Positions 1 through 23,047 of a DNA stretch of 39,761 nucleotides are shown here, piece after piece. The position numbers and the translations under genes were made by a program. The stretch lies in NCBI GenBank assembly GCA_002104895.1, contig MCFG01000010.1:350001-389761 (forward strand). The letters are read 5' to 3'. Each line of letters starts with the position of its first letter. Within the stretch, counting starts at the first letter, position 1. The notes under the pieces were generated by a model. It was given only the letters and a program-made list of their open reading frames with translations. It did no database searches and was not told where the DNA came from. Source of the stretch: Anaeromyces robustus (Eukaryota > Neocallimastigomycota > Neocallimastigomycetes > Neocallimastigales > Neocallimastigaceae).

Positions 1-4245
<4,245 letters not shown>

Positions 4246-4706
4246 TTCCCTATTATATAAAAAATAAACGATTTAATTAATATATAATTTATTATAATAT
4301 AAAATGAAAGATAAGATCATAAATATTATTATTTTTATAATTAATATATTTATTGTTTTTAATTATGCTTTTAAAAAAATTAAATTTTTATTATTATTTT
4401 TAATTTAATAAATATATGTTCCATTTTTTTAACTTCTATTAATTTTTATTTTTATTTCAGTAATGAATACAGTTCATTATTATCTTTTTAATTTGGATTT
4501 GATGTATGATTAATTATTTATGAAAAATGTGATTTGTAAAATATATTATTTTACAATGTATTTTCGTTTTTTATTACATTATACCACTATATTTTTTGTT
4601 ATACCATTTTTTAAAATTAATAACATTGAAAAATAGGAATCTATTTTTTAAAATTTTAAAAATGTTAACATAATATTATTTACTTTTTTTCTTTCTATAT
4701 TTTGTC

Positions 4707-4737
<31 letters not shown>

Positions 4738-4744
4738 ATATATT

Positions 4745-4890
4745 TATATTTATTATTTCTATATTTTATTCTATTTTATCTTTGAAAAATGTCTATATTT
4801 ATTATTTCTATATTTTATTTTATTTTATCTTTGAAAAATGTCTATATTTATTATTACTATATTTTATTCTATTATTTGAAAAATATTTAT
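4745..4890. repeat. 49-bp tandem repeat, about three copies
   Basis: Unit starts at 4745, 4794 and 4843. Copies one and two are nearly identical and each contains CTTTGAAAAATGTC; the third is degenerate and lacks that end. Confidence 0.85.
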
Positions 4891-6718
4891 TTTTAATTTT
4901 ATTTTTAGTATGAATAATTTTTATCTTCGAATTAATAAATATAATATTAATAATTATAATAACATTATAGGAATTCCCAAAATGTAATTGGTTTTATTTA
5001 AATTTATTCTTATTATTATCAATTTTAAATTGAATATTATAAATAGAATATTTAATTATTTAAACAAAGATAATTTTACAATAAAAATTATTTTTATTAT
5101 TATTTTTAACTTATATTACAAAGTAATAATTTTATGATAATATTTATATAGAGATTTTTAATAATTTTTTATAATGAAATATATATTTACTTTATACTTT
5201 CGGTATTTCTCTATTATTTTTGTTATTGATTATAATTTTGATTTTAATAATATATATATTTTAAATAATTATATCTGTATTTATTTATTTATTTATATAT
5301 ATATATTTTCCTTTTTACTTTGTATATAGTTTCTTCAATATATATATATATATTATATGTTATTTTTTTTATATTTTTGGAATAATTATGAGTAAACAAT
5401 GATATAAATAATAATAGTTGTTTATTTAATTGAAAAAATTTAATTGTTTATTCTATTGAAACATTTTTTTTTCCAATAAACAATATAAAAAAATTAATTT
5501 TTTTCTCTTTTTTTTTTATTAATAATTATTATTTATCGATTTCTTTTGGTTTAAAAGAAAATTTAAAAACAACTATTGTAGAAAAAAAGAGATATTAATA
5601 TATAACTATTTAATCGGTTATATAATAATGATAAAAAAAAAAGATTTTATTTCTAGTGTAAGGTTTAAATCTTTTTTTTTTAGAAAAATATTTTCTTTTT
5701 TTTTTTTTAATAAAAAAAAAATAAAAATTAAAAATTATAAACGAATTAATCAATATATCTACAATAAAATATTAATAAAGTCTATTGTAAAATATCAAAT
5801 ATAATAATAAAATATAAATTAGAAACAACTATTGAAAAAAGAAAAAAAAAAAAGGAAACCAAAAGGATAAAAAAAATGATATAATAATATAAAATAAGAA
5901 TAATAAGAAATATAAAATAAGAACAATTAATATCAATATTATTATTATATTGTATAATATATTGTATTAAATAAAGTTATAAAAAAAAATAAACTAAAAT
6001 AATTATAATAAAGGAAAAAAAAAAAAAAAAAAAAAACAGCATTTTTAATAATATAATATATTAATATATAAGTATATTAAAGATTGTATTAATTATTAAT
6101 ATATATTAATAAATTGATATATTATATAAAAATATTTATAATATATAAATTTTTTTTATATTGATGTTTTATATATAATTAATTATTATTGATTAATATA
6201 AATCTTAATATAATTTTGATATACATTTCATTATACGGTTTATATTATAAATGAAAATTACATATTTAATTATATATATTGTATATAAATTATTAATTGA
6301 TGGTTAGTTAGTATTTAATATAATACAACTTAAACGAAAGAGTTTAATATATTTGTATTTATTTCATTTAATGATATAAATTTTTTTATAATTATTTATT
6401 ATTTAATAACTATCTTGTATTGATCAGTGGTGGTATTACAAAAAGATTAAAAAATATTAAATTGTTTTCTTTTAATTCTAAATTATTATTATAGATCTTG
6501 GATTTTTTCAACTTAAGATAACAAATAAAAATGAATAAACAAAATACAGCAGTGTATATACTATTATAAATTAAATTAACAGGTACTACTAATTATTTCA
6601 CAAGTTAATTTGCCTGTAATGTTAAAAATTTAATAAATTTATCTATAATAAATAATGTTCTTATGTTATATTGATAATAAATTGAAAATAAAAGCTTAAT
6701 AAAAATTTATTTTATTAA

Positions 6719-6900
<182 letters not shown>

Positions 6901-7302
6901 ATTATTAATGAAATAGTAAAAAAAAAAAATACTATTATTTTAATTATAAAGTTTTTTTTTATTAATCATTAAATAGCTTTTGTTATTATTTAATATATGA
7001 TTATAATATATTATATATATTATGATTTTTATATAGAAATCTATAGGAACTTAATTTATTTACAAAATAAGAAATATCTTAATTTTAATTAATTATAATA
7101 CATAATACTATTTTTATTTGTATTCAACATATATTATTAAATATTAAGAATAAATTATTTTATCTATATTAGGAAAATGGTCTTTATTTGTTTATATGTT
7201 TAGATTTTGTATTAGTTTTTTTAATATATATATATATATGTATTTTTTTTTTAATATATGCTACAGAGATATTGTACATTATATCTTTTCTGTATATTTG
7301 AC

Positions 7303-7336
7303 AAAAAAAGGTAAATATATTTATTTACCTTTTTTT
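7303..7336. other. Perfect 15-bp hairpin next to a TAAA array
   Basis: The left arm at 7303-7317 (AAAAAAAGGTAAATA) pairs perfectly with 7322-7336 around a 4-nt loop. The TAAA array begins directly after the right arm. It lies about 790 bp past the stop of the 8129-10936 gene, so it is probably too far to be its terminator. Confidence 0.8.
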
Positions 7337-7337
7337 A

Positions 7338-7812
<475 letters not shown>

Positions 7813-8128
7813 ATATTATATTTTATTATATATCATATTTAACTAACACAACAATTTTAGTATACTATAAAGTTTATGATACTTAATTCTAATATAGATT
7901 AAACTTTAAAAATTAATAAAATTATTAAAAAGTAAGTTACAAATTATGGATAGTAACATATTAAAATAATTATTATAAATATAAAAATTTAATACTATTA
8001 ATAATAACAAAAAATACAATAATAAATCTTTTAAATTATTTATATAAAAAAAAAAAAAAACACAATAGAATTGGTATTATTATAAATGATTAAATTAATA
8101 ACATTTTATAAACTTAATTATCAATTTT

Positions 8129-9102
8129 TTATGTGTAAACTTCAACTTTAATACCATTAGTATGGGTACTGCAAGATCTTAAGTGTCCATTATTAGTATT
8201 ATTTTTATCGTGCTTCTTTTTGGTAGGTGATTGAGAACGTCCACGTGTACTAGTTGAATCTAAAAGTTCAGATGGTTTACGATGACGACTACGGCTATGA
8301 CTGTGGCGATGATGCTCATGCTTATATGAAGTATTAATTGGTAAAGAATTATTATCATTATTGATTAATTCATTAGAAATAATATCACGTTCATTTTTTA
8401 TATTTTGATATGATTTTAAAAGATCTTGAAATTTATTTTGAAGAGAATTTAAGTCGCGATTAAGTTTGTGTTCTCTTTCTTTGTCACGTTCATTAATTAA
8501 CATCATTATATCAGTTGTATTGTTATCGTAATATTTACTTCCATAACGACTTGTGCTTTGACTTCTACGATTATGAGTTTTTTCTTTTGGAATAATTGAT
8601 CCAGTTACTGAAGTTCCACTTAAGCTACTATTGTCTCCATATCCATTGCTACCACTACAATAGCTTACTGTGTCATATATACTGTTACTCTGCTTACTTG
8701 AAGGATTATTGCCACTAGCAGTACTGCTAATTGTAGATGGTGTATCGTCATTGATACTGATATAATAGTTACAATTGTTTTTAGCATTGTTATTATTTGA
8801 TAAAGTAACATTTCTTCCTACAGAAGAACTACGTTTGTCGTGAGTACGACTACGACTGTGACTATGACTGTGCTTTTGATTGGTAGAACGAGATGGGCGG
8901 CTATTTTGAATATCAAGAGAAAAAGAAGTTGTATTATTATTTTCTTTTTCATTACCATTATTACGATAATTTTCTAATTCATTAGAAAGACCATCACATA
9001 ATTTTTTTAATTGATGAATTGTTTTTTTAGCATTACTTAATTGATTTTGTAATTTTGTTTTATCAGCTTGTAATTGAACTTTGAAATAAATATTATCCAT
9101 CA

Positions 9103-9142
<40 letters not shown>

Positions 9143-10936
9143 TTCATCTTCAATTGTATTTAATTTAATATTTTTGTCATTTCTTGTTTTTGAAGATATT
9201 TTACTATTAATGTTTTTGTTACCAAAGTCAATATTTAAAACTTTACCAATATTACGAACTCTTTCTTCTTTGTTTTTATTATATTTTAATAATTCACGTT
9301 TTAAATCAATAATTGAATTTTCTTGTTCATCAAATTGAGCTTTTATTCTACGGGTATTTAAGATTTCTTTATCCATTCCTTCTATAATATTTTGTAATTC
9401 TTGTAATGTAAATGCTTCATTAAGATTAATACCATTATAGTTATTACTAATATTATTTTCATTAATATTTTCATTATTTTCATTATTATTATTATTATTA
9501 TTTTCATTTTCATTTTCATTTATATTTTCATTTTCATTTGAATTCATATTTAATTTTTCATTATCATTTTCTGCCTTATTATTTGTAACATCTTGTAATT
9601 TCTTTTCAAGATCTTTCTTTTGCTTATTAATGTAATAAACACATTTCTTTAAATCTTTAATTTCTTTTATTAATTCGGGAACACTACATTTAAGTAAGGA
9701 AATAGATGAAGAACAAGCTGATAGATTCTTTTCCTTACTACTAACATTACTATTATTATCTGTAATATCCTCTTTAGGTTGTTGTTGTTGTTCTAATTCA
9801 TTTCTATTATCTTGAGGATGTAATACTTCATTTTGTTTCATATTATTAGCTGTTAATTCATTAATAGTTGCTTGTAATTCATTATTAGCAAGCATAAGTT
9901 CTTCATTTTCACGTCTTAAAATAACATTTTCTCTTTGTAATAATTCAATTTCTTTATCCTTTTGTTGAATTTTAGTAATTTCATCTTTAATACTTTCAAG
10001 TGATAATTTAAGTTCTTGATTATCATTTTGAAGGTTATCAATTATTCTATCTTTGTCTCCAATATTTTCAAGAGAACTACGTAATTCATTATTTTCACGT
10101 TCAATATTTGCTAATTCTTCATTCTTTTGTTCTAAAGTTTCTAATGAACTCTTTAAGATTTCATTTTCTTTTTCAATACTAGTAATTGATTCAACTTTTT
10201 CTTCTAATTCTCCAATAGATGACTTTAATTTATTGTTTTCTATCTTAGTTTTAGTAATTTCAATCTTACTAGAACTCTTGACATTTCTTAATTCAGTTTC
10301 TAATCTTTCAATTTCTTCTTCAGAACTTTGAATAACACCTAATAACTCTTCATTTTGTCCCTTTAAATGTTCATTGGCAACTTCTAAAGCTTCAATTTTT
10401 TTTATTAATTTATCTTTATCAATATTATTATTATTATTATCAATAATTATTACATTATCATCTTGTTCTTCATTATTATTAGAATTTTGAAGAATAGCTC
10501 CATTTTCATTATTTGTAATTAAAAGTTTTGATATAGTCTGCTTTTGGTCTTCAATTGTATCTCTTAAACTTTGATTTTCTTCTTCTAAACGATCAATTTC
10601 TAATTCAGCTGTATATAATTCTCCTAATAATCTTTCTTTGTCACCTAAAATTTTTTCTATATCATCTGTAGTCATTGTACTGACTTGACCAGATTTGTAA
10701 TTAACAATATTATCATCTAAAACTCTACTAAGACTTATTGAGTTTAATGGATTTTTACTAGTATTTAAAGCATTTCTACTTGCAGGTTTATTTTCCAAAT
10801 TTTGAGAACCTTCAGCAATTTCCTCTTCTTCTTTAAGTGGTGTTCTTTTTTTAATTACTTTTTTAACAATTCTTTTCGTAGATAAAGACTTTCTACTTCC
10901 AAGATCTTCTGTTGATAAATTGCCTTGTGAAGACAT
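8129..10936 (-). CDS. Coiled-coil protein of unknown function, Asn-rich, 935 aa
   Basis: A single open frame from ATG at 10936 to TAA at 8129, with no intron needed. A basic N-terminus (about residues 14-33, many K/R) precedes a long coiled coil (about 85-390) with heptad-like Leu and many Glu/Lys/Asn. A second coil covers about 430-470. Asn-rich insertions are at about 490-520 and 605-620. Further coils are at about 540-580 and 620-665. A Ser/Arg/His-rich part with HSHSHSRSR follows at about 690-710. Near residue 842-859 is LKSYQNIKNERDIISNEL, then a second HSHSRSRHRK block. The shape suggests a structural, centrosome- or cytoskeleton-type protein, but I recognise no named domain. Its neighbour at 13326-17056, transcribed away from it, has a similar C-terminal motif. 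Confidence 0.85.
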
Positions 10937-11279
10937 AGTTATATTTTATATTATAATATGTAATTATAACTATTATAGTAATTTAATAATTAGATAGAAT
11001 AAGTATTATTTGTATATATTATTAATTATTATATTTTTATTATAAAACAAGAATGAAATAATTTATGTTTTCTTTTTATAATACTAATTTAGTATATATT
11101 TATATAAAACTTATATATTATACAAAATCATTCATTTAAATTCTTATATATAATTATATATATAAATATTTATAAAAATATTTATATATATTATTATTAT
11201 AAGAATTTTATTTTTAAAATAAATTTTTATTTATTATTTAAAAAATTCAATAAAAAAAAAGAAAAAAGAAAAAAAGAGG

Positions 11280-11333
<54 letters not shown>
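11280..11333. repeat. Poly-A tract, 54 bp
   Basis: Uninterrupted run of A, about 345 bp upstream of the ATG at 10936. Long dA:dT tracts exclude nucleosomes, so it could contribute to promoter openness; that is inference. Confidence 0.9.
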
Positions 11334-11335
<2 letters not shown>

Positions 11336-12173
11336 AAAAGAAAATAAAAATAAAATATCAATGTTAAGTGTCAAGTGAAAATATTTCGAAAAAATGAGAT
11401 ATTTAGTTTTATTATAATTAGAATCTATAATTATTAAATTATAATTTATATGATTTTTCCATTTTAAAGTTTAATCATAATATTTTAATATAGATATATA
11501 TATATATTTTTTTTAATATAAATTAAGTGATGAATATTGATAATATGTATATATGTATTATTATTTAATTGAATAATAAAAATAATAAAAGAAAAGTATA
11601 AATTTATATCTGTATTTTTTATATAAAAATATTTAAATGAATATTGAAAATTTTATACAATATTACTTTAATACTTTAATTAAATGAATTAAAGGAAAAA
11701 ATAAAAGTTGATATTTTGATATTTAAATTTCTAAATGCTTTGAATTTTTCTATTTAAATGTTATAATCATAGTTAGACATAAAAAAAAAAGGAAATGTAA
11801 AAAGTTTTTTTAGTATTTAAATTAAGAATATCAAATGTAAGATTAATATATATTATATTATTTTTAATATTAATAAAGTTTTCAATTATGCCTTATATTG
11901 GTATACATGCTAAAAAAATTTTTTAAGTTTTTCTAAATAATTTTATTTATAAATTATTTATACGCATTTTTTTTTTTTTTTTTTTTTTGTATGGTATTAT
12001 ATGAGACTTTTTATTAAACTGAAATATATAAATTATCTAAATATATATTTTCATAATTATTGAAAATATATATAAAAAATACATAGATTCCTTAATAAGT
12101 ATTTATGTAATTATTAATGAATTGATAGTATATATATTGATTTTATTAAAAATTGATTTTATTATTGAAATAA

Positions 12174-12350
12174 CAATTTTTTATATTTTAATATAATAAT
12201 TTATATATATTTTTATTTTTAATATAATGGTTTTTAATTTTCAAACTCTTTGAACTCTTTGGACAATTTTTTATATTTTAGTATAATAATTTATATATTT
12301 ATATTTTTAATATAATGGTTTAATTTTCAAACTTTTTGGACTCTTTGGAC
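12174..12350. repeat. Degenerate 90-bp tandem repeat, two copies
   Basis: The second copy starts at 12264. Both contain TATAATGG and TTTTCAAACT and finish with ACTCTTTGGAC. They differ by small indels and a few substitutions. Confidence 0.85.
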
Positions 12351-13325
12351 AGTTAATATTATAATAGATTATATTCCTGTCAAATTTTATTTACATAAAG
12401 TTTATTTTTAATAATTGTTTAAACAATTACTAAATTATTATATTTAATTTTTAATTTTAAAGTAACCAAGTAATTAGATTGATTTTAATGAACAAATGTA
12501 CATAAAGAAAATTGTGTGTTATATAATTTTTATGTAAGGTTTTTATAAAAACAATTTAAAACCAGTTATATATATTAGTTATTGTTAGTTACACAAGTAT
12601 GATTATAAGAATTAAAAGCTTTTCTTTTCTTTCTTTTTTTTTTTCTTTTCACTTATCTTTATCATGAATTATAATAATTTTATTAATTTTTATTTTTCAT
12701 AATTTGTTATATTGATTATATACTGAATATTGAATACATTAAAAAAAAAAAAAAACTGAATTAATAATAATAATAATGTCAAATTTAAAAAATTATTTGA
12801 CCTCCTTATTATATATGCATTTAAAATTTTTTAGTTAAAAATTGTGTATTACAATCATAAAGTAATATTTTAATTAAATATTTGATTTTTAAGAATATAT
12901 AAAAATTATATTAATATTATTATTAATATTATTATGAAATCTTATTTTACATGTTTTTTATTTTTTATTGGGTCTAGTAAATTAATGAATTAAATATAAA
13001 TAAATAAATTAATTAATAATATAATGATCATTAAAAATTGTTTAATCTTAAGCATTTATAATCAATCTAATAATATAGGAAATTTTATATTTAAAAAAAT
13101 TATATAATTGAAGAATCAAAAAAGTTTTTTAAGTTAATTAATTTTATTTTTACGGAAATAAAGAGAATTAATTAACAAGAAATAATAAAAATTCTAAAGA
13201 ATTTTGAAATTATCATTTTAAAAAATATTTACAAAAAATCCATAATATTTTTACATTACTAAAACTTTTTTTAAAATTCATCTATAATATAAATTAATAT
13301 AATAATTATATTTATTTAATAACTA

Positions 13326-16300
13326 ATGATAAAAATGGATAATATTCAAAATATATATAATGTTACTGACAAATCATATATAAATCAAAAAAATCTAAAA
13401 AATTTTATATTAGAAAATAATATTCATTCGGAATTGATTTCTGAAAATAATGATGACGAAATACTATCAAATATAGGTAATCCTTTATATTTCCATAATA
13501 TAAATGTTATATGAAAAATATTCATATTAGCATTAAATTGTAATTTTTTAAATTATATATTTTAGAAAACATAAATGTTGAATATGGTGATTCAATTTCA
13601 TTGCCAGGTAGATAAAATAAAATTATATATTAAATTAAATAATAAATCTATATAATCTAATTTTATTATTATTTTATATTAGAAAATTTACCATCTTTAA
13701 CAAGTACTGAAAGCGATATTTCTATACTTGAAATAGATGATTCAAAAAATGAAATTCAATATAAAAATCAAGAAATTAATAAAGATAGTATATTTATAAA
13801 TAAAATATATAATATTCTTCAAAAAAAAAATAATGGAAATATTATTGATAAAATTCCATTCGAAATAGAAAATAAAGATAAGCCTATTGTTTCTGTGGAT
13901 CTTAACAATGATAATATTGAAGGTAATAATAAACTAAAAAAGACTAATACTCTAACGGAAACTTCAGTCATTGAAAACATCGAATATATTACTGATAAAA
14001 TTTCAAATATTTCTTTTAGTAATATAAACGATGAATCAATAAATAATTTATATAATAATATTGTATCAAATAAACAACTTTTTAATAATAAAAATGATAC
14101 ATTAACTAATAAAAATAATAATATTAGAAATAACAATAATGACAATAATCTCATTAATAATGAAATAAATAATAACCAACAACAATTTTTTAAGAGTAAT
14201 AATAATAATAACAATAATAATTTTAATAAAATTAAGAACTCTACGCTTCTACAGAATAAACAACTTAAAATAAACCAAAATAATAAAGAGAATATAATAA
14301 ATGGAAATAATTCATTAGATTATATATTGAATGAAAGTTTAGTAAGTACTGAGGAAAATAATATTTTTGATGAAAATAAAGAAAATATTATGGATCAATT
14401 AACTTTATTTACTAATAAATATAAAGAATTAGAGGAAATAATTAATGATTTAGAATTAAATAATAAAGAATATAAGAAAAAAAATTTATATATTAAAGCA
14501 AAATTTTTATCACTTAAAGAAAAGAATAAAAATTTAGAAAAAGATTTAAAACAAAGTAAAAGAAAAAATGATGAAAATTCAAAACAAATAGAAATATTAC
14601 GTTCACAAAATGAGGGTTTTTTTAAAAATGAACAAAATTATATAAAAACTAATAATAAAAATAATACTTTAATAAAAGATTTAAATAGTAAAATTAAAAA
14701 ATATTCAAATCAAATCATTGAATATAAAAATAAAGAAGAAAAATTAACAAAAAATATTACAGAAATGGAAAACCAAATAGAAAATTATGAAAATTTAATT
14801 CAATCAACGAATTCAAAAAATAAACAATTACAAGAAAGTTTAGAAAATGCCGAAATAAATATAAATTCAATTAATATTAATAATGATAAAATTAAAAATC
14901 ATATGAAGAAATTAATTGAAGAAAATGAATGTTTAACTAAAGATAATGATTCACTTCAAAAAGAAATATGTAATATTAAAGATTCATATAATGAGGTAGC
15001 TAATGAAAATAATAATTTAAAAGAAAAATTAATTCAAAATGATAAAGAAAGTAAACAACTTCAAAGTAAAATAAATAAAATCGAAGAAGAATCATTATCT
15101 TTAAACAAAATAATTTCAAATTTAAATAATGATAAAAGTGTACTTAAAGATCAATATAATCAATTAAAAGAAGATTGTGTTATAATAAAAAATAATTATA
15201 GTAATGTATTAATGACTAAAGACGAACTAGAATTATCAATCCAGAAACTTCAAAAGGATTTAGAAGTTTCAAATAATAGAAGTATTGAATATAATAATAA
15301 AATACAAATGTTATCACAACAGAACAATGATTTAGAAAATAAAAATGAACAATTAGATTGTGAATTGAATAAATTACTTCAAATAAATAAAGATTTAAAA
15401 AATACTGCTTTAAAATTGGAAAATAATATAAATAGTTTTGAATCTGAAAACAGAGATTTAAAATTTAAACTTTCAGATCTTGAATCATTAAATTATTGCA
15501 TTGAACTTGAAAAAAAAGAAGTAGAAAGGCAAATAAAATACTTAAAAATTCATTATAATGTTAATACCAATAATTTAGATATTGAAGACTCAGAGGGTGA
15601 ACGAAACATTCAATATATTGAAATAATTAAAAATCTTAAAACGAAGAATAATAATCTAAAAAAAATTAATTTATCTTTAACTAATACAAATAATAATTTA
15701 AATAAAAAATTAATTAACTGTAATAATTCTGATTTATTATTGGATAAAAATCTTAAAAAATTAAACCATAGTCGTTCAAGGTCTTTAGATAGCTGTTTAA
15801 ACAATGGTAAAAGCCGTTTCATTAAACAGGATAGTTTTAATGGTTTATCAAAAAGTAAATCAAATCAAGATTTAATTAATAGCATTAAGAGTTTGAAGTC
15901 TCTTTTTCAAAACTTTTTAAAAGTAGAAATGGAAAATCTAAGCTATAATAAATATAAAAAAGTATATGAATCATTTATTGATGAATCAGAAAATATTTCT
16001 TTAAATATTAAATCTATTGAATCAAATTTTACACAATTTATAAAAGATTATAATTCAAGTTCAAATAAAAAAAATAAAAAGGAATTAATATCAAATGTAT
16101 ATAAAAATATTATTAATATTATACATAATCTTAATGAAAAATATAATACTAATAAGAATTTTTCAAAATCGGTATTTGATGATTATAATAAATTATATTT
16201 AAAATTTAAAGAATTTATTCAAGTTTTCCATGAAGTATTTAATATATGTGATGAATATATTGTATTTGGTAACATTGATAATAATAATAATAACAATAAT

Positions 16301-17056
16301 AATAATAATAATAATATTAATAATATTAATTATAATAATGTTGATAATAATAATACTATTAATAATAATGATTCTAATGATTTTTCACAACAACTAAAAA
16401 ATCTTGAAGATGAACATGATATTTTAATAAATGAATATGAAAATTATAAATTAAAAACTGATATGGATATTAATGATAAAGAAATTAAAATTAAGAAACA
16501 ATTAAAAGAATTAAAAAAGTTGAAAAAAGGTTATATAGCACAGAAAAATACTATCATAAATTTGAAGGAAACTCTTGAAAATTATAAAAAGAATTGCGAA
16601 ATCAATATAAGTAAAAATGGAAATAAATATAATTGTGATATTATTAATAAAAACAATAATAATGATACAAATCTAAATAATATTGATAATCAAGAAATTA
16701 AAATTAGTGTTGATTATGAAAATATGATAAAATCAAAAAATGAAGAAATAGATAGACTTCAAAAATTATGTAATTCAATCACAATGAAAGAAGCTGAAAA
16801 TGTGAAAGTTTTATTAAATAAAATTAAAAGAATAAAATCAGGAATTAAAAACAAAGAGAAAATTATTAAAGATCAAAAAGAGAAAATAGATAAATACAAT
16901 AAAATTATTACATCTAGAGAGAAGGAAAAAGAACAAAAAAATGTTGAATTGAAATTTGTTTATTCACAACTTAATGATATAGTTAAATCATATAAACTCT
17001 TAAAAAAGGAAAGAGATTTATTAGCAAATAAATTGTCAACAAAAAATTTTAATTAA
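13326..17056 (+). CDS. Coiled-coil protein of unknown function, Asn/Lys-rich, 1188 aa
   Basis: Three exons: 13326-13476, 13566-13607 and 13683-17056. Both introns are short (89 and 75 bp), GT..AG, and inserted in the same phase (1), so the 42-nt exon 2 adds 14 codons in frame. The start could also be the second ATG at 13335, which has the better context (AAAATGG). Exon 3 is open from its first base, so no internal GTG or ATG start is needed. The N-terminal 250 residues are acidic and Asn-rich. A long coiled coil runs about 260-660, followed by HSRSRSLD. A compact, less Asn-rich block at about 745-875 may be globular. An Asn run and more coil follow, ending in VKSYKLLKKERDLLANKL near the C-terminus. 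I do not recognise the family. It resembles the divergent neighbour at 8129-10936 in layout and tail motif. Confidence 0.85.
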
Positions 17057-18103
17057 ATAAAACTATAAATTTGAATAAAAAGAATGATAAATAAGCATTT
17101 TTTAAATAACGTACTTTATATATCATAAATTATTAATAAAAGAAAAAAAAATATTTATTTTAATAATAAAATGAAAAATATAATATATTATATTATTCTA
17201 TTAACCAGTTTTACAAACAGCAAATAATAATAAGTTTCATAAAAATACTTATTATTTATTACCCAAACTCAGTTGTTAACCAAATTAAATACATGAGTTT
17301 AAGAATTTTGATATTTTCATTTATTACGTTTTCAGTCATTTTTTTTAAATATATAATATATATCTTAACAAGATCATTTTTTTAATAAATAATAATCTAC
17401 TTTTTATATATCAATTATAATATCATAAATCATGGACAAATTTTATTAAATTGTTAATATTAATTATTAATATATTTAAAAAAAATATATAAACAAAATT
17501 ATACGATATCATTTTTTAAAAAATAAATCAAAAAACAATATTATATACTATCATAACAAATAAATCTAATTTTCATTTTTTGTAAGGCAATATAAAACTA
17601 ATTTTTATATTAAATATATATTAAAAAATTAATAAATGAATGAATAATTATTTACATTATATAAAAAAAATTTTTATTAAAAATTTTATTTTAATTATTT
17701 TTTTATATAATGATAATGATAGATGAATCTTTTTATTAATATAGAAAATTTAATATTATTTAACTAATAACCAATATTTTGTTTTTATTACACTATAATA
17801 TGTATAATAAATAATTATATATATTTTGTTATCTTAAAATTATAATAATATTAAATATTTATATATTATTTTTATGTATAAATATTATTATATTTTCATT
17901 AAATAATATTATAGTTCTTTTTCTATTACTTAAAATATTTCAGAAAGCTAAGATATAAATTTGAAATATATTAATATAATATTTTAAAATTTATCATTAT
18001 CATTATTATTATTACTATAATTATTATTATATTATTATTAGTATTATTAGTATTATTAGTATTATTAGTATTATATAATATTTAATTTATAATTATAAAT
18101 TTA

Positions 18104-18134
<31 letters not shown>

Positions 18135-18139
18135 ATTTA
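17057..18139. other. Convergent intergenic spacer
   Basis: Lies between the 3' ends of a plus gene and a minus gene. AT-rich, with short TATTATTAG repeats at about 18030-18075 and (TTA)n at about 18110-18135. No gene seen. Confidence 0.7.
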
Positions 18140-21650
<3,511 letters not shown>

Positions 21651-22845
21651 GATTATTTTAATTTAAAATATTCTTGAATGATTATAATTTATTTTACAAA
21701 TTTAAGATTAAATATTTCTAATATACAACATATATATGTGAATAAATGGTTTCAATTTATTCATATTGTTGAATTAAAATATTTATTGTAATTTGAAAAT
21801 CAATAAAATATAAATGATATTAATATTATATATTTAAATATGTTGAAAATTATACTTTTTATCAATAAAATATGTTATAATAATTAAATTATTATACAAC
21901 AATTACCTCTTAAATATGGATTAATTTCAATAATATAATATAGTATATTATAATTATTACAAAAAATAGAAAATAAAAATAAAAATTTTGTACTGATAAG
22001 AAATAGATTAATAAATAAAAAAAAAAGAAGAAGAAAAGAAAAAAAGAGAAAGAAAGAAAAAAAATAAAAAGAAAAAACTACAATCTTATTCTATAAATCT
22101 ATAAATAATATTTTTAAAAAAAGAAAAAAAAATCAATTACATAAATATACGAATACAACGAAATATTAAGGATTAATTATATCTTTAAAAAATTTATACA
22201 TTTAATAATTAAAAAGTCTGAATTATAATTTTCTTTTTATTATTAATACTTTTTTATGTTTCTCTTATTAGATATATTATTGAAAATTCTTTATATAAAA
22301 AATAAAATATACAAGAAATTTTCGATTTTCTGGTATATATAGATATATAAAAGTAAAATGATTTGGAATTATTGATTATTACTTTTGTATAACTTATATA
22401 ATATATATTATATTATCTCAATTAATAGAATAAAATAATTTTTTCAACAATTATATCTTTAATATTTTATTCTTTTAAAAACTTCCAATTGAATAAAGTA
22501 TGTATTGATTAATAGTGGTTATATATTAGAGATGCAATATTTTACAAATGATATAAAAAAATCAAAGTCTTATTAACGTCTCTTATATTTACAATCTCTT
22601 TATTTTGTAGGGAGTATTATAATAAATTATCATTTAACTTTTTTTTTTTTCTTTAATAATTACATATGTTATTCTGTGAATATATAAATTATTAAATGAA
22701 ATCCAATCTGCTCTTATTTATTTGATAATGATAGTATTAGTTATATTTTTATTTCAATAAGAATCTATTAAATTATATGTTAAGTATTCTTTTATTCTTT
22801 AATTACTAATAATAATTAGTATTTTTAAATTAATATTATAAATTG

Positions 22846-22847
<2 letters not shown>

Positions 22848-22880
<33 letters not shown>

Positions 22881-22885
22881 GTTAC

Positions 22886-22919
<34 letters not shown>

Positions 22920-22994
22920 GTTACTGTTATTATTATTATTATTATTATCTTCTTTCCAATTAAATATAATTAATTATAAATTAATTATATTTCT

Positions 22995-23042
<48 letters not shown>
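22848..23042. repeat. (TTA)n blocks followed by a poly-T tract
   Basis: Two (TTA)n blocks at about 22848-22950 are interrupted by the same GTTACTG variant twice. A unique stretch of about 45 bp follows, then a roughly 45-bp poly-T. Open frames here read only Leu or Phe and are repeat artefacts. Confidence 0.9.

Positions 23043-23047
<5 letters not shown>

Larger units (their letters stand above)
10937..13325. other. Divergent intergenic region between two coiled-coil genes
   Basis: 2.4 kb of AT-rich DNA that must hold the promoters of both flanking genes. It holds a poly-A tract (11280-11333), a poly-T tract near 11969-11988 and a degenerate 90-bp tandem repeat. I see no open frame or RNA gene. 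Confidence 0.7.

Noticed and set aside
13895-17056. GTG at 13895 as the start of the plus-strand coiled-coil protein
   Set aside because: The frame is open 70 codons further upstream to an acceptor at 13682, and two in-phase upstream exons supply ATG codons.
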